Positions 28,746-40,170 of a stretch of DNA of 64,000 nucleotides are shown piece by piece. Position 1 is the first letter of the stretch, and each line of letters opens with the position of its first letter. Source of the stretch: CAVRAW01 sp963716135 (lineage in GTDB: Bacteria; Planctomycetota; Planctomycetia; Pirellulales; JADZDJ01); contig OY970289.1 of the NCBI GenBank assembly GCA_963716135.1, positions 558,001-622,000 on the forward strand, in the 5' to 3' direction. The notes under the pieces are model-generated. The model was not told the DNA's origin. It made no database searches and worked only from the letters and a program-made list of their open reading frames with translations. A program made the position numbers and the translations under genes.

Positions 28746-29284
28746 AGGGTGCGTTTCAGTTGCTCAATTGGCCCGCCAAGGGTGTTGGCGCCTTTGATCG
28801 GATTTTTCTGGGGGGGCCAAGTCGGCTGACATCGCTGGCGCGGCGAGATTGCCGGGCGGGCATTCAGATGGCGCAACGCTCAAGCGCGCTCAATTTCGGC
28901 TAGCGAATTCCGGCGAAGCGGTTGCCCCGAAGCTAGTCAAGCCAAATGCCAAACATCCCGATGGAATTGGCTGCTTGAATCGCAGGCTCGCGCATCGTGC
29001 CAAGTCGCAAAGCAGAGCGGCTGAAGAGTAGCGCCGAAGTGAATTACAGCGCTGACTTGGCCTTCACGAGCGTTTCCTAGATTGGTAAGTGCATAGGGTC
29101 GGGGCCTCCGCGGCAAACAATAACTGCCTGAGAAACCCAAACCTGAGCAAAATCCATGCTAACACTGACGATTTAACCGGTCAAGGAATTTGTGGAAATC
29201 GCGCAGAGATTGCGGGGGCACAACCTATCCTATCTGGCTTTTCGTAACCCGTGTAGTGAATAAGACTTACGAATCCCGCGGGAC
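28746..29284. other. Intergenic region without a recognised gene
   Basis: This 539-base stretch lies between the PEP-CTERM gene and the end of the secretion operon. A 60-codon frame at 28849-29031 has no ribosome site and no protein-like pattern. I see no repeat or RNA gene. Confidence 0.4.
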
Positions 29285-30474
29285 TTAGTTCGGCTTGCTC
29301 AGCGAGAAGATCGGCAACAATAGCGACATGCCGATGCCCCCGACCACCACACCCATCGCGGTAATCATCAGCGGTTCCAACATGCTGGTTACCGTTTTCA
29401 ACGATGTTTCGACTTCCTGGTCGTAGAAATTGCTCACGCGCGAGAGCACGTCGTCGAGCTTGCCGGTTTCTTCGCCGGAGGAGATCATCTGCACCAACAC
29501 CGGCGGAAACAGCGGATTGCCGTTGATCGTTTCGTGAATCTGCTTGCCGGACGTCACTTCTTCCAACACGTGCAGCCACAATTTTTCATAGTAGTAGTTG
29601 CCGGCCACTTCCGACGATAGCCGCAACGCATCCAACATCGACACGCCGCTGGCGATCATCGTTCCCAGCGTGCGAATGCTGCGCTGATGGCCACTTTGCG
29701 GAACATCGGGCCGATGATCGGCGTGTTGATTTTCAGCCAATCCCACACGCGGCGCCCAGGATCGGTGCGCTTGCCGTACAGGAACCCTCCGACGAGCAAC
29801 ACCACGCTGGCAATCCACGCCCACCAATAATTGATCATGGCGTCGGAAACCATCATCATAAACCGCGTGGAGGCCGGCAACGCATTGCCGCGAGCCTGAA
29901 ACAGCGGCGTGAATTTCGGCATCACGAACGTCAGCAGAAAAATGGTCGCACAAGTAGCCACCACCAACATCACCGTCGGGTACGCCATGGCGGCGCGGAC
30001 TTTGCTTCGCGTGTCGACTTCCTTGCGCAGATAGGTGGCCAGACGATTGAGCATTTCCCCCAGCTTGCCCGTCGCTTCGCTCGCCCGGATCAGCGAGACG
30101 AACGTTTTGTCGAACAGCTTGGGATGTTCCGCCAGCGCCGTGGAAAAATCCTCGCCGCCTTCCACTTTCGATTTCAGCGCTGCGAGCACTTTTTTCAGCG
30201 AAGGATTCCGTTCCTGTTGCACAATGCTCCCCAGGGCCACCGAAAGCGTGATGCCCGTATCGACCATGATCGCCAACTGGGTCGTGATGTAGATCAGATC
30301 TCGCTTGCGGACCGGGCGGGCGAACAACCCCAGATCGTCGTCGGCTTCCTCTAATTCCAGCACATAGCTGCCGTCGCGCCGCAGAACCGCCGTAGCTTCA
30401 TCGATGCTGGCCGCTTCCAGGCGTCCTTCGCGCACCTGGCCCAGGGTGTCTCGCAATCGGTATTGGTACGGCAT
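29285..30474 (-). CDS. gspF: Type II secretion / type IV pilus inner-membrane platform protein GspF (PilC), one frame break
   Basis: The protein contains two GspF domains, each with the cytoplasmic helical bundle followed by membrane helices (RKRDLIYITTQLAIMVDTG, YPTVMLVVATCATIFLLTFV; then LGTMIASGVSMLDALRLSS, EPLMITAMGVVVGGIGMSLL). It anchors the GspE ATPase to the assembly machine. The frame breaks near 29682; one missing base (GCGC for GCCGC in the gene strand) would restore AISRSIRTLGTM. The repaired length is about 396 residues, normal for GspF. It is the last gene of the operon, 50 bases after gspE. Confidence 0.85.
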
Positions 30475-30524
30475 AGCAAATCAACTTTAGCGAATATTGG
30501 CCGGCCACTGCCGGCGCCGCGCTC

Positions 30525-32292
<1,768 letters not shown>

Positions 32293-32311
32293 GGGCGCGT
32301 CTGAAGGATAG

Positions 32312-32638
32312 TTAGCGGAACGTTTTCACCGCGTCGATCACACTGTCGAACACTTCCAACTGCCGATCGAGCCGCGTAATTTCTAGAATCTTGCGATTGA
32401 TCGAGTTGGTGGTGGCAATTTTCAAATCGCCTTGCTGCTCGCGAAGCTTGTCCTGCACATCCAACAGCGCCGTCAGGCCCGAACTATCGAGCGACTCGGT
32501 GTTGTCCAGGTCGAGCACGATGTTGTTGCGTTCCTGCCCGACCATGTAGGCCGTAAACAAATCGGCCTGATCCACGCCCAATTCCTCGGGGGAGTGGACC
32601 ACCATCACATTGCCGAAAATTTCGGTGGGAAGGTTCAT
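32312..32638 (-). CDS. STAS-domain protein (anti-sigma-factor-antagonist-like)
   Basis: The 108-residue protein is a single STAS domain. The phosphorylatable serine motif ESLDSSGLTALL is intact (about residues 48-59), and the terminal helix LEVFDSVIDAVKTF fits. In partner-switching systems such proteins bind or release an anti-sigma kinase. No anti-sigma kinase is in the window. The gene lies between gspE (19 bases downstream) and the receiver gene. The start codon is preceded by a heptamer repeat and has no ribosome site. Confidence 0.85.
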   Translation of the reverse strand: MNLPTEIFGNVMVVHSPEELGVDQADLFTAYMVGQERNNIVLDLDNTESLDSSGLTALLDVQDKLREQQGDLKIATTNSINRKILEITRLDRQLEVFDSVIDAVKTFR

Positions 32639-32640
32639 GG

Positions 32641-32676
32641 TCAGGGGTTCAGGAGTCAGGAGTCAGGGGTCAGGAG
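32641..32676. repeat. Heptamer tandem repeat before the STAS gene start
   Basis: Five copies of TCAGGAG or TCAGGGG (plus-strand reading) fill nearly all of the 45 bases between the receiver stop codon and the STAS start codon, beginning two bases from the ATG. Confidence 0.75.
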
Positions 32677-32683
32677 TCGGTAT

Positions 32684-33083
32684 TCAAGTGGTTGGCGCGG
32701 GCTTTTTGCCCGATGCCTGGCACACTTCCTCCACCTGGCGGAGCAATTCGCGCGGGCTGAAGGGCTTGGCCAGGATCGCCAGCACTCCCAATTGCTCGCA
32801 TAGTTCACGGTGCGAAAGTTCGAAGCCTTTGGCGGTCAGCATCAAAATCGGCAAGCTGGCGGTGGCCGGATTCTCGCGCACTCGCCTGCACAAACCGGCG
32901 CCATCCAGCCGCGGCATCTGGCAATCGGTGATCAGAATATCCGGCCGGACTGCGCTGGATTTCTTCCCAGGCCTCTTCGCCGTTGCCGGCGCAGCACACA
33001 TCGTAGCCTGCTTGTTTGAGCTTGAACTCGGCGGCACGCAGAATGTGGATTTCATCGTCGCAAAGTAGTACGCGGTAGGGCAT
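32684..33083 (-). CDS. Single-domain response regulator, one frame break
   Basis: The N-terminal half (MPYRVLLCDDEIHILRAAEF) and the C-terminal half (PDILITDCQMPRLDG, PILMLTAKG, ILAKPFSPRELL) form one complete receiver domain: acidic pair DDE, phosphoacceptor Asp in LITDCQMP, Thr in LTAK and Lys in AKPF. The frame breaks near 32945; removing one C gives EIQRSRPDILIT. No output domain follows. The likely partner is the sensor kinase just upstream in the operon. It could act through protein contact on the pilus machinery or on the STAS protein; this is inference from position. Confidence 0.8.
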
Positions 33084-33153
33084 GCTGTTCACTCTCACCA
33101 GTAGTTGGAACCGATCGAGCCCCAGTTATTTCCCTCACGGCTCTTTTTTCATT

Positions 33154-34682
33154 TCACACGTGGCAAGCCATTTGGGCCGCCACGGGCAGGACCACGCTAA
33201 ACGTGCTCCCTTGCCCCAGTTCGCTTTCGACGCACAAGCGGCCGCCATGCACGTCTTCCACGATGTGCTTGGCCAGCGGAAGCCCCAGCCCGGTGCCGTG
33301 GGCCATCTCACGATCTTTTTTCACGCGATAAAACATTTCGAACACGCGCTGTTTATCTTCGTCGGCCAGGCCTACGCCGTTGTCTTGCACTTCAAAAATC
33401 GCCTCCTGATCTTCCAGCCGGCTGCGCAGCGTGACGCAACCGCCGATGTACGTGTATTTCACCGCATTGGACAACAGATTGATCGCCGCCTGCATCATCA
33501 TGTCGCGATCGACCAGCACGCCGATAAACATCTGGCTGAGATCGGCCACGAGCTTGACGTCTTTGGCTTCTGCCGCGGGCCGCACGATATTCACCGCGTC
33601 GGCAAGCAGTTCGTTCAGCGAAGTGACGCCCTTCTGCACCTCCACCACGCCGGCTTCGATGCGCGCCAAGTTCAGCAGATTGTCGATCAACCGCTGCAGG
33701 CGATTGGCCTGGCTATTGATGACGTTCAGGAACTCTTCGCGGGTTTGTTCGTCTTTGGCCTCGCCATCGACCAGCAGTTCCACGTAGGCCTTGATTCCGG
33801 CCAGCGGAGTCTTCATCTCGTGGCTCACCGCGGAAACAAAGTCCGCGTTCCGCCGCTGACCCGACTTCAGCACGCTGATGTTGCGCAGGACGGCAAATGC
33901 GCCCGTCGTCGGCTGGTCATCCTCCGGCCGAACCTCGTTTGAGGAAAAGCTCGCGCGGCCACGCCATACCAGTGCGGCTTGCCGGCGTCGTCGAGCAACT
34001 CGATTTCGGCGGTTCGCTGCCCCGGCGCCTTGCGTCTGCGCACTTCGGTCAGCAACTCGACCAACACCGCGCTGGCGACCACGTGGTTGATTTCGCGATG
34101 ATCCGTGGCCGAGAGGTCGATGCCCAGCAATCGTTCCGCGGCGGGGTTGGCGAAGATCACCTGATCGTGCTGATCGATGGCGATCACGGCTTCCGACAAG
34201 CCGCTCAGAATCGTCTCGACCTGCAACTGGCGAGCGCCGGTGCGCTTCAATCGCACTTCCATCGCCGCGCGCATGTGTTCCATCTGTTCCAGGCGCTCGC
34301 AATGGGTGCGGAAGAATTCTGTGAATGATCGCGCTGCACCGCACCACGGATTGGACGGCGGCAAGGAAGGCAGATCGGCATCGACCTCACCTTGGGCGAA
34401 TTTCACCGGGTCGATCTGGGCCAGTGCGTTGAAATACCGCTGGGCGGCCATCTGCTGTCGTGCCACGCGCCGTTCCCACAAATACGTGCAGGCCATCCCC
34501 AGCGCAAATGTCACGCCAAAAAATCGATAGCGGAAGGGCCAGTTCGGTTCCGGTTGCACCAGCAGCCCTGTGCCCCACGCCGACAAAAACGCGATCGAGC
34601 AGATCACCGCGATCGTCAAAAAGGCTTTGCCCTTCGAATCGTTCGAAGCGTGAATTTCTGGATGAATGGGCGTGGACGACAT
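33154..34682 (-). CDS. Membrane sensor histidine kinase with PAS domain, one frame break
   Basis: Two N-terminal membrane helices (TIAVICSIAFLSAWGTGLLV and YRFFGVTFALGMACTYLW) are followed by a coiled linker and a PAS domain (ILSGLSEAVIAIDQHDQVIF). The HisKA box FVSAVSHEMKTPLAGIKAY and an HATPase domain with N, G1 (VQDNGVGLADED) and G2 (HGTGLGLPLAKHI) boxes complete the kinase. The frame breaks near 33946; one missing T in a T4 run (gene strand) would join GVAARAF to SSNEVRPEDD. The repaired length is about 509 residues. It sits inside the secretion operon between the TPR lipoprotein gene and the lone receiver gene. Confidence 0.85.
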
Positions 34683-34799
34683 ACAGGCAAGCTAAACCGG
34701 CAAGAGGTCGGACAACCGGCGCGCAGCGTCGCGAACATCTCAATCAACTACTGCGCGCTTGCCGCGGAAACCGATTCTCCGCGGCCTTTTGGGGCGGCG

Positions 34800-36218
34800 C
34801 TAGGAACCGTAGCGGGGGTCGAGTCGAGCGGCTTCGGCAAAGCACCGCGCAGCCGTCTCAGACTGGCCCAGCTTCGATAGCGTCGAACCCATTAAAAAGT
34901 AGGACAGAGCGTCCGACTTGTCCAAAGAAAGTGCTTGGCGCAACGCGATTTGTGCCGCTTGATATTCTCCCCGGCGATAGTGGGCGGCCCCCAGCAGCCG
35001 GTACAGCGGCGCGGGTCGCTCTGGAGCCTCTGCCAGCCCCGCTGTGGCCCACTGGATGGCCCCTTCCGTATCGCCGCGAGTCAGTGCCTCGACGGCGCGC
35101 TCAAGCGGGTTGTGCTGATTTTGCCGGTCAGCCGGTTTTGTCGATGCCACCGAATACGAAGCCGGCGTCGCTAAGCCATAAGCAGGTTTGGCGGCGGGCT
35201 CGCTGGCGGTGGATTGCTTGCTGGTGGTGATCGGCGGGCTCCCGGCGACCGGCGCGCTCGCGCTGAGCGCTTCCGCTGGCCGCGCGGCCACCGGTCCGAC
35301 AACAACCGGCATGGAGCTCGACGATGCCGCTGGCGGGGTCATGACGCTAACTGTTTTTTTTGCCGCGTCGCTTGTCGGCTTGTCGCTCGAATGGTCTCCA
35401 AAGTCCATCGGCCGGACCCAATCGTCAACCGATGCGAGTTTCGCCGGCTGCTGTTGTTGTTGCGAATTCGAAGCTTTGGAATCGAGCCGGCCCGCTTCGG
35501 GTTTTGGGATCGCCGGCGCCGACGAATCCCGTGCCGACGTCGGCGGCATGGGCCGCTCGGTCAGCGTCAGCGATGTGGTCCTAGGTTTGACCGACTTTTG
35601 CGGCGCCGCCCCCGGCATCGGCGCACTTGCCACTGCCGCGTTGGACGCCGCCGCGGTAGACGCCGTCGACGCCCGGGCTGTGTTATAGCTCAGCGCATAC
35701 ACGCCGTTCTTCGGATCCAGCTTCGCTGCTTTTTCATAGTGCTCAAGCGCTTCGCTGCGCTGCCCCGAGGCGTCCAGCACCTGGGCCAGGGCATGATGCG
35801 CCATCGCATCGTTCGGATCGTGTTCCAATGCTTGACGCAACTGGTCGATTGCCCGATTCGAATCGCCGTTGAACAGATAAATATCGGCCAGCACGAATCG
35901 AGCGCGGCGATAGTTGGGATTGCGCGTCAACAGTTGCGTGAGCATCGTTTGGCTTCCCTCGACGTCGCCGCGCTGCCAGCACGAAGCCGCCGCTTCGAAC
36001 TGCGCATCGTCGCGGTTGCGGTCGAAGTCGCGCGCCACCTCTTCATTCCGTTTTTGACGCAACGGAGCCACGTCGGGCGCCTGATCCCGGGCAATCGTAC
36101 GCCGCGATTCATTCAGACTCGCGCACCCTGCGGCGAACAAGATTGTGAAAGCGAGCGCCAGCCAGCGCCGGCCCTCGCAGGCATTCGTCGGTGGAGCGAT
36201 TCGCCGGAGATCCATCAT
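34800..36218 (-). CDS. TPR lipoprotein of the secretion/pilus operon
   Basis: The 472-residue protein has a lipoprotein signal (ALAFTILFAAGCAS). Three TPR units follow (RARFVLADIYLFNGDSNRAI, AMAHHALAQVLDASGQRSEA), then a Pro/Ser/Ala-rich spacer of about 190 residues. A second TPR group lies at the C-terminus (APLYRLLGAAHYRRGEYQAA). Lipoproteins with TPRs such as PilF/PilW help secretin multimers assemble in the outer membrane. Its start overlaps the secretin stop by four bases (ATGA), which supports coupled translation and that role. The function is inferred from architecture and position. Confidence 0.75.
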   Translation of the reverse strand: MMDLRRIAPPTNACEGRRWLALAFTILFAAGCASLNESRRTIARDQAPDVAPLRQKRNEEVARDFDRNRDDAQFEAAASCWQRGDVEGSQTMLTQLLTRNPNYRRARFVLADIYLFNGDSNRAIDQLRQALEHDPNDAMAHHALAQVLDASGQRSEALEHYEKAAKLDPKNGVYALSYNTARASTASTAAASNAAVASAPMPGAAPQKSVKPRTTSLTLTERPMPPTSARDSSAPAIPKPEAGRLDSKASNSQQQQQPAKLASVDDWVRPMDFGDHSSDKPTSDAAKKTVSVMTPPAASSSSMPVVVGPVAARPAEALSASAPVAGSPPITTSKQSTASEPAAKPAYGLATPASYSVASTKPADRQNQHNPLERAVEALTRGDTEGAIQWATAGLAEAPERPAPLYRLLGAAHYRRGEYQAAQIALRQALSLDKSDALSYFLMGSTLSKLGQSETAARCFAEAARLDPRYGS

Positions 36219-38827
36219 TTGGCCTCCGGTGCAAGCGGTTGAGCGCTCGCCGGCAGAAGCCGTGCCGGGGCAGCATTATCTGCTTGCGGTGCGGCGGTCG
36301 CCGATTTCTGCGCGGCATGCGATGTCGAAGCGCCTGGCGGCGTCGCTCCGTCGCCTTGCAATAGTCCATCTACCATCCAGCTCGGCATATGGTCGCCATC
36401 CAGTACCTGCGTGGCGGATGTTTTGCGCACGTTCGTGTCGATCGTCACGACCGACTTGGTCGCGACCGGCTGCAATTTCGGCGGCTGGGCCTTGGGCACA
36501 GCATTCACCAGCGGTGCGCCGCTCCCCAGCGGCGCGAGTTTCAGCGACGCGGTAGAACTGCGCGCCGCGGGCGTGGGCTGATTGTAATTCGGATTCTTGC
36601 GCGGCATTTGCATCGGCGCGCCTTGCGCCGGCGGCGGCAAAGTGTCTTGTTGTTGCAAAGCGCCTGGCGCGCCCGGCTGCATTTCTGGTTGCGGCCCGCC
36701 TGGCGGCGCTTGCATGATGCCCGGCCCCGGCATCCGGTCTTCCCAAGGCATCGGCCCAAACGTCGGCATCGGTTCGTCAAACGCTCCGATTCCCGGCGGC
36801 GGACCCATCATGCCCGGCTTCAGCAGCGTGTGATCGTCCACCAGCCTGCCGTTCCAAATGTCGGTGCGCAAATCGATGGCCGCCCGGCTCTGCGGATCAA
36901 AGTGAACCGCCAGGTCGATCATCCGCAGCGCCGTTTCCTGATCGCCATTGGCCCACGCCGTCTGCGCCAGCCGGTAGTACTTGCGGCCCAAATAGCGCTT
37001 GGCCAGCGGGCTCGTCTGATCGGCATAGACAGCCTGGCGACGGAAAAACTCCGCCGCCGCCTTGTCGCCTTCACAACAGGCATCCGGCTCGCAGACGATG
37101 TGCGGAGTGATGAGCACGATGATTTCTTCTTTTTTGTTCGTTTCGGTCTTGGTGCGGAACAAGAAGCCGATCCCGGGCAGCGAGCCGAAGAACGGAACTT
37201 GCGTGGCAGTCGTGCCCAAATCTTCTCGCATCAAGCCGCCGATCACGACGGTGCAACCGTCGGGAATCATGATGTTGGTGGTCACCTGCGTGACGTCTTT
37301 GTCCGGCAGCGTCAGCCCCTCTTGCACCTTGACCTGGCCGGTGGAAAGTTCAGGATGCACCTCCATCCGCACCAGCCCGTCGGATGAGATGAACGGCCGC
37401 AGCCGCAATTGCGCCCCGACTTCCAAAAACTGCACGTTCTGTGCAGTGCTGGTTTCTGTGATCGTGGTGTTCACGTAGCCCAATTGCTGGCCGATTTGAA
37501 TCTCGGCCCGCGCTTTGTCAATGACCATCACCTTAGGGCTGGCGATCACGTCGGTGTCGCCGATGGTTTCCAGCGCCGAAACGAAAGCCCCGGTGCTGCC
37601 GTCGAGATAAGCGAACTTCAGGCCGCCGGAGGTCACGTCGAAATCTTTCAACGTCGACAGCGGACTGCCCGTCGAGAACCGCAGGTTGTTCCGCAGCAAC
37701 TCGAAATCCACGCCGAGGCTGTATTTGTCGTCGAGCGTCACCCGCAGAATCATCGCCTCGATGGCCACTTGCGCCGGTTTGCGATCGATTTCCGCGATCA
37801 CCTGGTCGATCTGATCGAGCACGGCGACATAATCGCGCACCAAGATCGAATCGCCGCCCGCAAAGCGGTTGCCGCCGTCTTTGTTGCTGTCCGAGCCAAT
37901 GCCTTCATCGGCCGGCGCGGTCACGCTGATGCTGCCGACGCCGGCAGTCAACAGCGGCGTCACCAGGGCTTGAATATCGGAAGCCCGCGTGTAGTTCAAC
38001 CGGTACACGCGCGTGGCGACCTTATCGAGCGACTGTTCCATCGCTTTGAAATCCGCCGGCGTTCCCACGTAGATAAACCTGCCGTCGCGGTGCGCGATAA
38101 ATCCGGTGCTGCGCAAGATGGCGTCCAGCGCCGTGTCGATGTCCACGCCATTCAATGACGCGGACACCGTGCCTTGCACGTTGGGGCTGGGCAAAATATT
38201 CAGACCGCCCTGCTCGCTCAACAATTCCAGCACGTCGCGCAGATCGGAATCCTGGATGTGGATCGCAAGGTTGTTGTCCCCTTCGCCGGGAATCCGCGCG
38301 ATCCGCGGCTTCGATTTGGGCTCCACCTTCTTGGAGGCGCCCGCGGCGCCCGATCCGCCGGAGCCCGGCGATCCGCCGCGGTCCCGATTCGCGCTACTGC
38401 CCGGCGCGGGCGGTCCCGAACCGTTCGAGTCGTTTTGCTTCAGGACCGCTTTTTCTAATTCTTTGCGCAACTGCTCCATCATATCCTGTTGATCTTGCTG
38501 CGCAACTTGCACGCCTTGCTGAGCGCTCGCGGCGGGAGAATTCACCAATGGCGGCGGCGGCGACGCAGGCACGGGCGGATGCTGCGAAGAGCCGGCTTGT
38601 GAGAGTTGCGCTATCGGCGGCTGGACGTGTTCGACCACAGGACCGGCAACGTGAACCGTTCCCGACTGCCGCAATTTCGCGGAGGTGGACGCCGGCGCGG
38701 CCGAAGTGGTCGCCGTATCGGCTGGCGAAATAGGAGGCACGGTGTTGGACAATCCCAAGCACAGCGCCAGCGCAATGCCTACAGCGCCAAAGAATGCTAA
38801 CAGTGCATATCGCCAAAAACCGCTCAT
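36215..38827 (-). CDS. Secretin (GspD/PilQ family)
   Basis: The 870-residue protein has an N-terminal membrane or signal segment (ALLAFFGAVGIALALCLGL) and a Pro/Gln-rich spacer. A secretin/TonB short N-terminal domain (LAIHIQDSDLRDVLELLSE) and N-type modules (YRLNYTRASDIQALVTPLL) follow. The conserved secretin core includes VAIEAMILRV, VIASPKVMVID, EVGAQLRLRPFI, VTQVTTNIMIPDGCTVVIGG and FFGSLPGIGFLFR, ending in EEIIVLITPHIV. It forms the outer-membrane channel of the machine. An extra C-terminal region of about 240 residues, rich in Pro, Gly and Met, is not part of usual secretins and may be planctomycete-specific. Confidence 0.9.
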   Translation of the reverse strand: MSGFWRYALLAFFGAVGIALALCLGLSNTVPPISPADTATTSAAPASTSAKLRQSGTVHVAGPVVEHVQPPIAQLSQAGSSQHPPVPASPPPPLVNSPAASAQQGVQVAQQDQQDMMEQLRKELEKAVLKQNDSNGSGPPAPGSSANRDRGGSPGSGGSGAAGASKKVEPKSKPRIARIPGEGDNNLAIHIQDSDLRDVLELLSEQGGLNILPSPNVQGTVSASLNGVDIDTALDAILRSTGFIAHRDGRFIYVGTPADFKAMEQSLDKVATRVYRLNYTRASDIQALVTPLLTAGVGSISVTAPADEGIGSDSNKDGGNRFAGGDSILVRDYVAVLDQIDQVIAEIDRKPAQVAIEAMILRVTLDDKYSLGVDFELLRNNLRFSTGSPLSTLKDFDVTSGGLKFAYLDGSTGAFVSALETIGDTDVIASPKVMVIDKARAEIQIGQQLGYVNTTITETSTAQNVQFLEVGAQLRLRPFISSDGLVRMEVHPELSTGQVKVQEGLTLPDKDVTQVTTNIMIPDGCTVVIGGLMREDLGTTATQVPFFGSLPGIGFLFRTKTETNKKEEIIVLITPHIVCEPDACCEGDKAAAEFFRRQAVYADQTSPLAKRYLGRKYYRLAQTAWANGDQETALRMIDLAVHFDPQSRAAIDLRTDIWNGRLVDDHTLLKPGMMGPPPGIGAFDEPMPTFGPMPWEDRMPGPGIMQAPPGGPQPEMQPGAPGALQQQDTLPPPAQGAPMQMPRKNPNYNQPTPAARSSTASLKLAPLGSGAPLVNAVPKAQPPKLQPVATKSVVTIDTNVRKTSATQVLDGDHMPSWMVDGLLQGDGATPPGASTSHAAQKSATAAPQADNAAPARLLPASAQPLAPEAK

Positions 38828-38856
38828 AGGTCGTCCTTGACCTGGGGATTGCTAAT

Positions 38857-39492
38857 TCACTCGTCGACGCCGGCCACTTCTACCGTGGGAAGTTTCAACT
38901 GATATTGCTTTCCGTTGTTCTCCAACACCACGTACCTCGTTTCGATTCTTACGAGCTTGAAGCGTTCGGTTTCCTTCGGAGTCTTGACAATTTGTCCTTC
39001 GTGATATGCTCGGTCATTGATCATCGCCGTCCGGTTGCGCGGCCCAATCACGGTGCTGCGCAACACCAATCCCGTTTCCTCCGGCGTCACGTCGGCCGGC
39101 GGCGGCGGTGCGGCGGCCTTGCTCGCCCGTTCCCGCGCCAAACGCCGCGCTTCCGACGGGCCGAACGGATTGCGCGCGCCGGCCAGCGGCATTTGCGGCT
39201 TCATCATGGGATCGTTGTGAATCCAATCCACCACCTGTTTCCAATGATCGTTGGTTAATTTGGTTGCATCGCCGCCAGGCGCAGGATTCGAAGTCTCCGC
39301 GGTTGAATTGGCGGCGCTTGGCTTGACCTCGGTCGCGACGGCGTCCTCCGACTTTTGACCCCAGTATTTCTCAACCAGCGGCAGCCAAAACCAACCTGCC
39401 ACCACAAGCAAAAGCGCCAACGCGGCTCCCTTCTTGGGATTCGCCGTCAGCTCACGCTTGAATTTCCGTATCAGTTTGCTACTGGTTGCCAC
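38857..39492 (-). CDS. PilP/GspC-like pilus assembly protein
   Basis: The 211-residue protein has one N-terminal membrane helix (ALALLLVVAGWFWLPLV) after a basic cytoplasmic start. A disordered linker follows, then a compact beta domain with GLVLRSTVIGPRNRTAMINDRAYHEGQ and YVVLENNGKQYQLKLP, the pattern of the HR/PDZ-proximal domain of PilP and GspC. These proteins link the inner-membrane PilMNO complex to the secretin. Its position, between pilO and the secretin gene, is where pilP sits in type IV pilus operons. Sequence similarity is modest, so the name is partly positional. Confidence 0.65.
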   Translation of the reverse strand: MATSSKLIRKFKRELTANPKKGAALALLLVVAGWFWLPLVEKYWGQKSEDAVATEVKPSAANSTAETSNPAPGGDATKLTNDHWKQVVDWIHNDPMMKPQMPLAGARNPFGPSEARRLARERASKAAAPPPPADVTPEETGLVLRSTVIGPRNRTAMINDRAYHEGQIVKTPKETERFKLVRIETRYVVLENNGKQYQLKLPTVEVAGVDE

Positions 39493-39583
39493 GGGAACAT
39501 CTTCCCGGCCGGTTGCAGGCGGACCAATCCACCTCCGCGCTTCATTCCGGCTCGTCTAGTTATCGGTAATCGTTAAGGTCGAA

Positions 39584-40135
39584 CTAACTGGATTTCTTGT
39601 GATTGACCGTAAAAACTTCCAGCTTCAATTCACCTTCCACATTTTGCCCAGACTCTCGCGTTCGCTTGAACGTTAGCTGATCGATCCAGACCAGTTCAGG
39701 CATTTTTTCCAAATCTGCTAGCAGCCGACAAATCGCCGGGTAGGTCCCGGTGACCGACATTTTCACAGGCACGCGATGCAGCATTTGCATCGCTTGCTCG
39801 GTTTGCGGTTCGAAATGCGTGGTGGAAGCTCCGCTATCACGAGCGCAGTCGTTGATTTGCCCGAACGCATTGGCCAACTGTGCCGTTGTCGGCATGTGCG
39901 CTTCACACTGCCGCTGAAACGCTTCGATCTCTTCTAATTCCTGCTGCATCTTCGCCGCGGCGACGTGCAAGCTGGGAATCTCCTGAATCAGGTCTTCTTT
40001 CAGGCGGATCTCGTTGCGAGTTTCACGAATCGACCGGGCCGTCGGGAAATAAATCAGCGACAGAAACCCAATCGCCGTTGCCGCGATGGGCAGCGTGACA
40101 AACCAACTGGTCTTACGTCGCATTCGCACTGACAT
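39584..40135 (-). CDS. pilO: Type IV pilus inner-membrane protein PilO
   Basis: The 183-residue protein has a short cytoplasmic start, one membrane helix (TLPIAATAIGFLSLIYF), a coiled coil (about residues 35-80) and a ferredoxin-like C-terminal domain (VKMSVTGTYPAICRLLADLE, LVWIDQLTF). This is PilO architecture. It forms heterodimers with PilN and aligns the machine. It lies 35 bases after pilN. Confidence 0.85.
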   Translation of the reverse strand: MSVRMRRKTSWFVTLPIAATAIGFLSLIYFPTARSIRETRNEIRLKEDLIQEIPSLHVAAAKMQQELEEIEAFQRQCEAHMPTTAQLANAFGQINDCARDSGASTTHFEPQTEQAMQMLHRVPVKMSVTGTYPAICRLLADLEKMPELVWIDQLTFKRTRESGQNVEGELKLEVFTVNHKKSS

Positions 40136-40170
40136 GGTAAACCTGTGTTCTATTTTCCCGCCGCGAAAAA

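Noticed and set aside
28849..29031. 60-codon plus-strand ORF
   Set aside because: It has no ribosome site, no protein-like pattern and no context.
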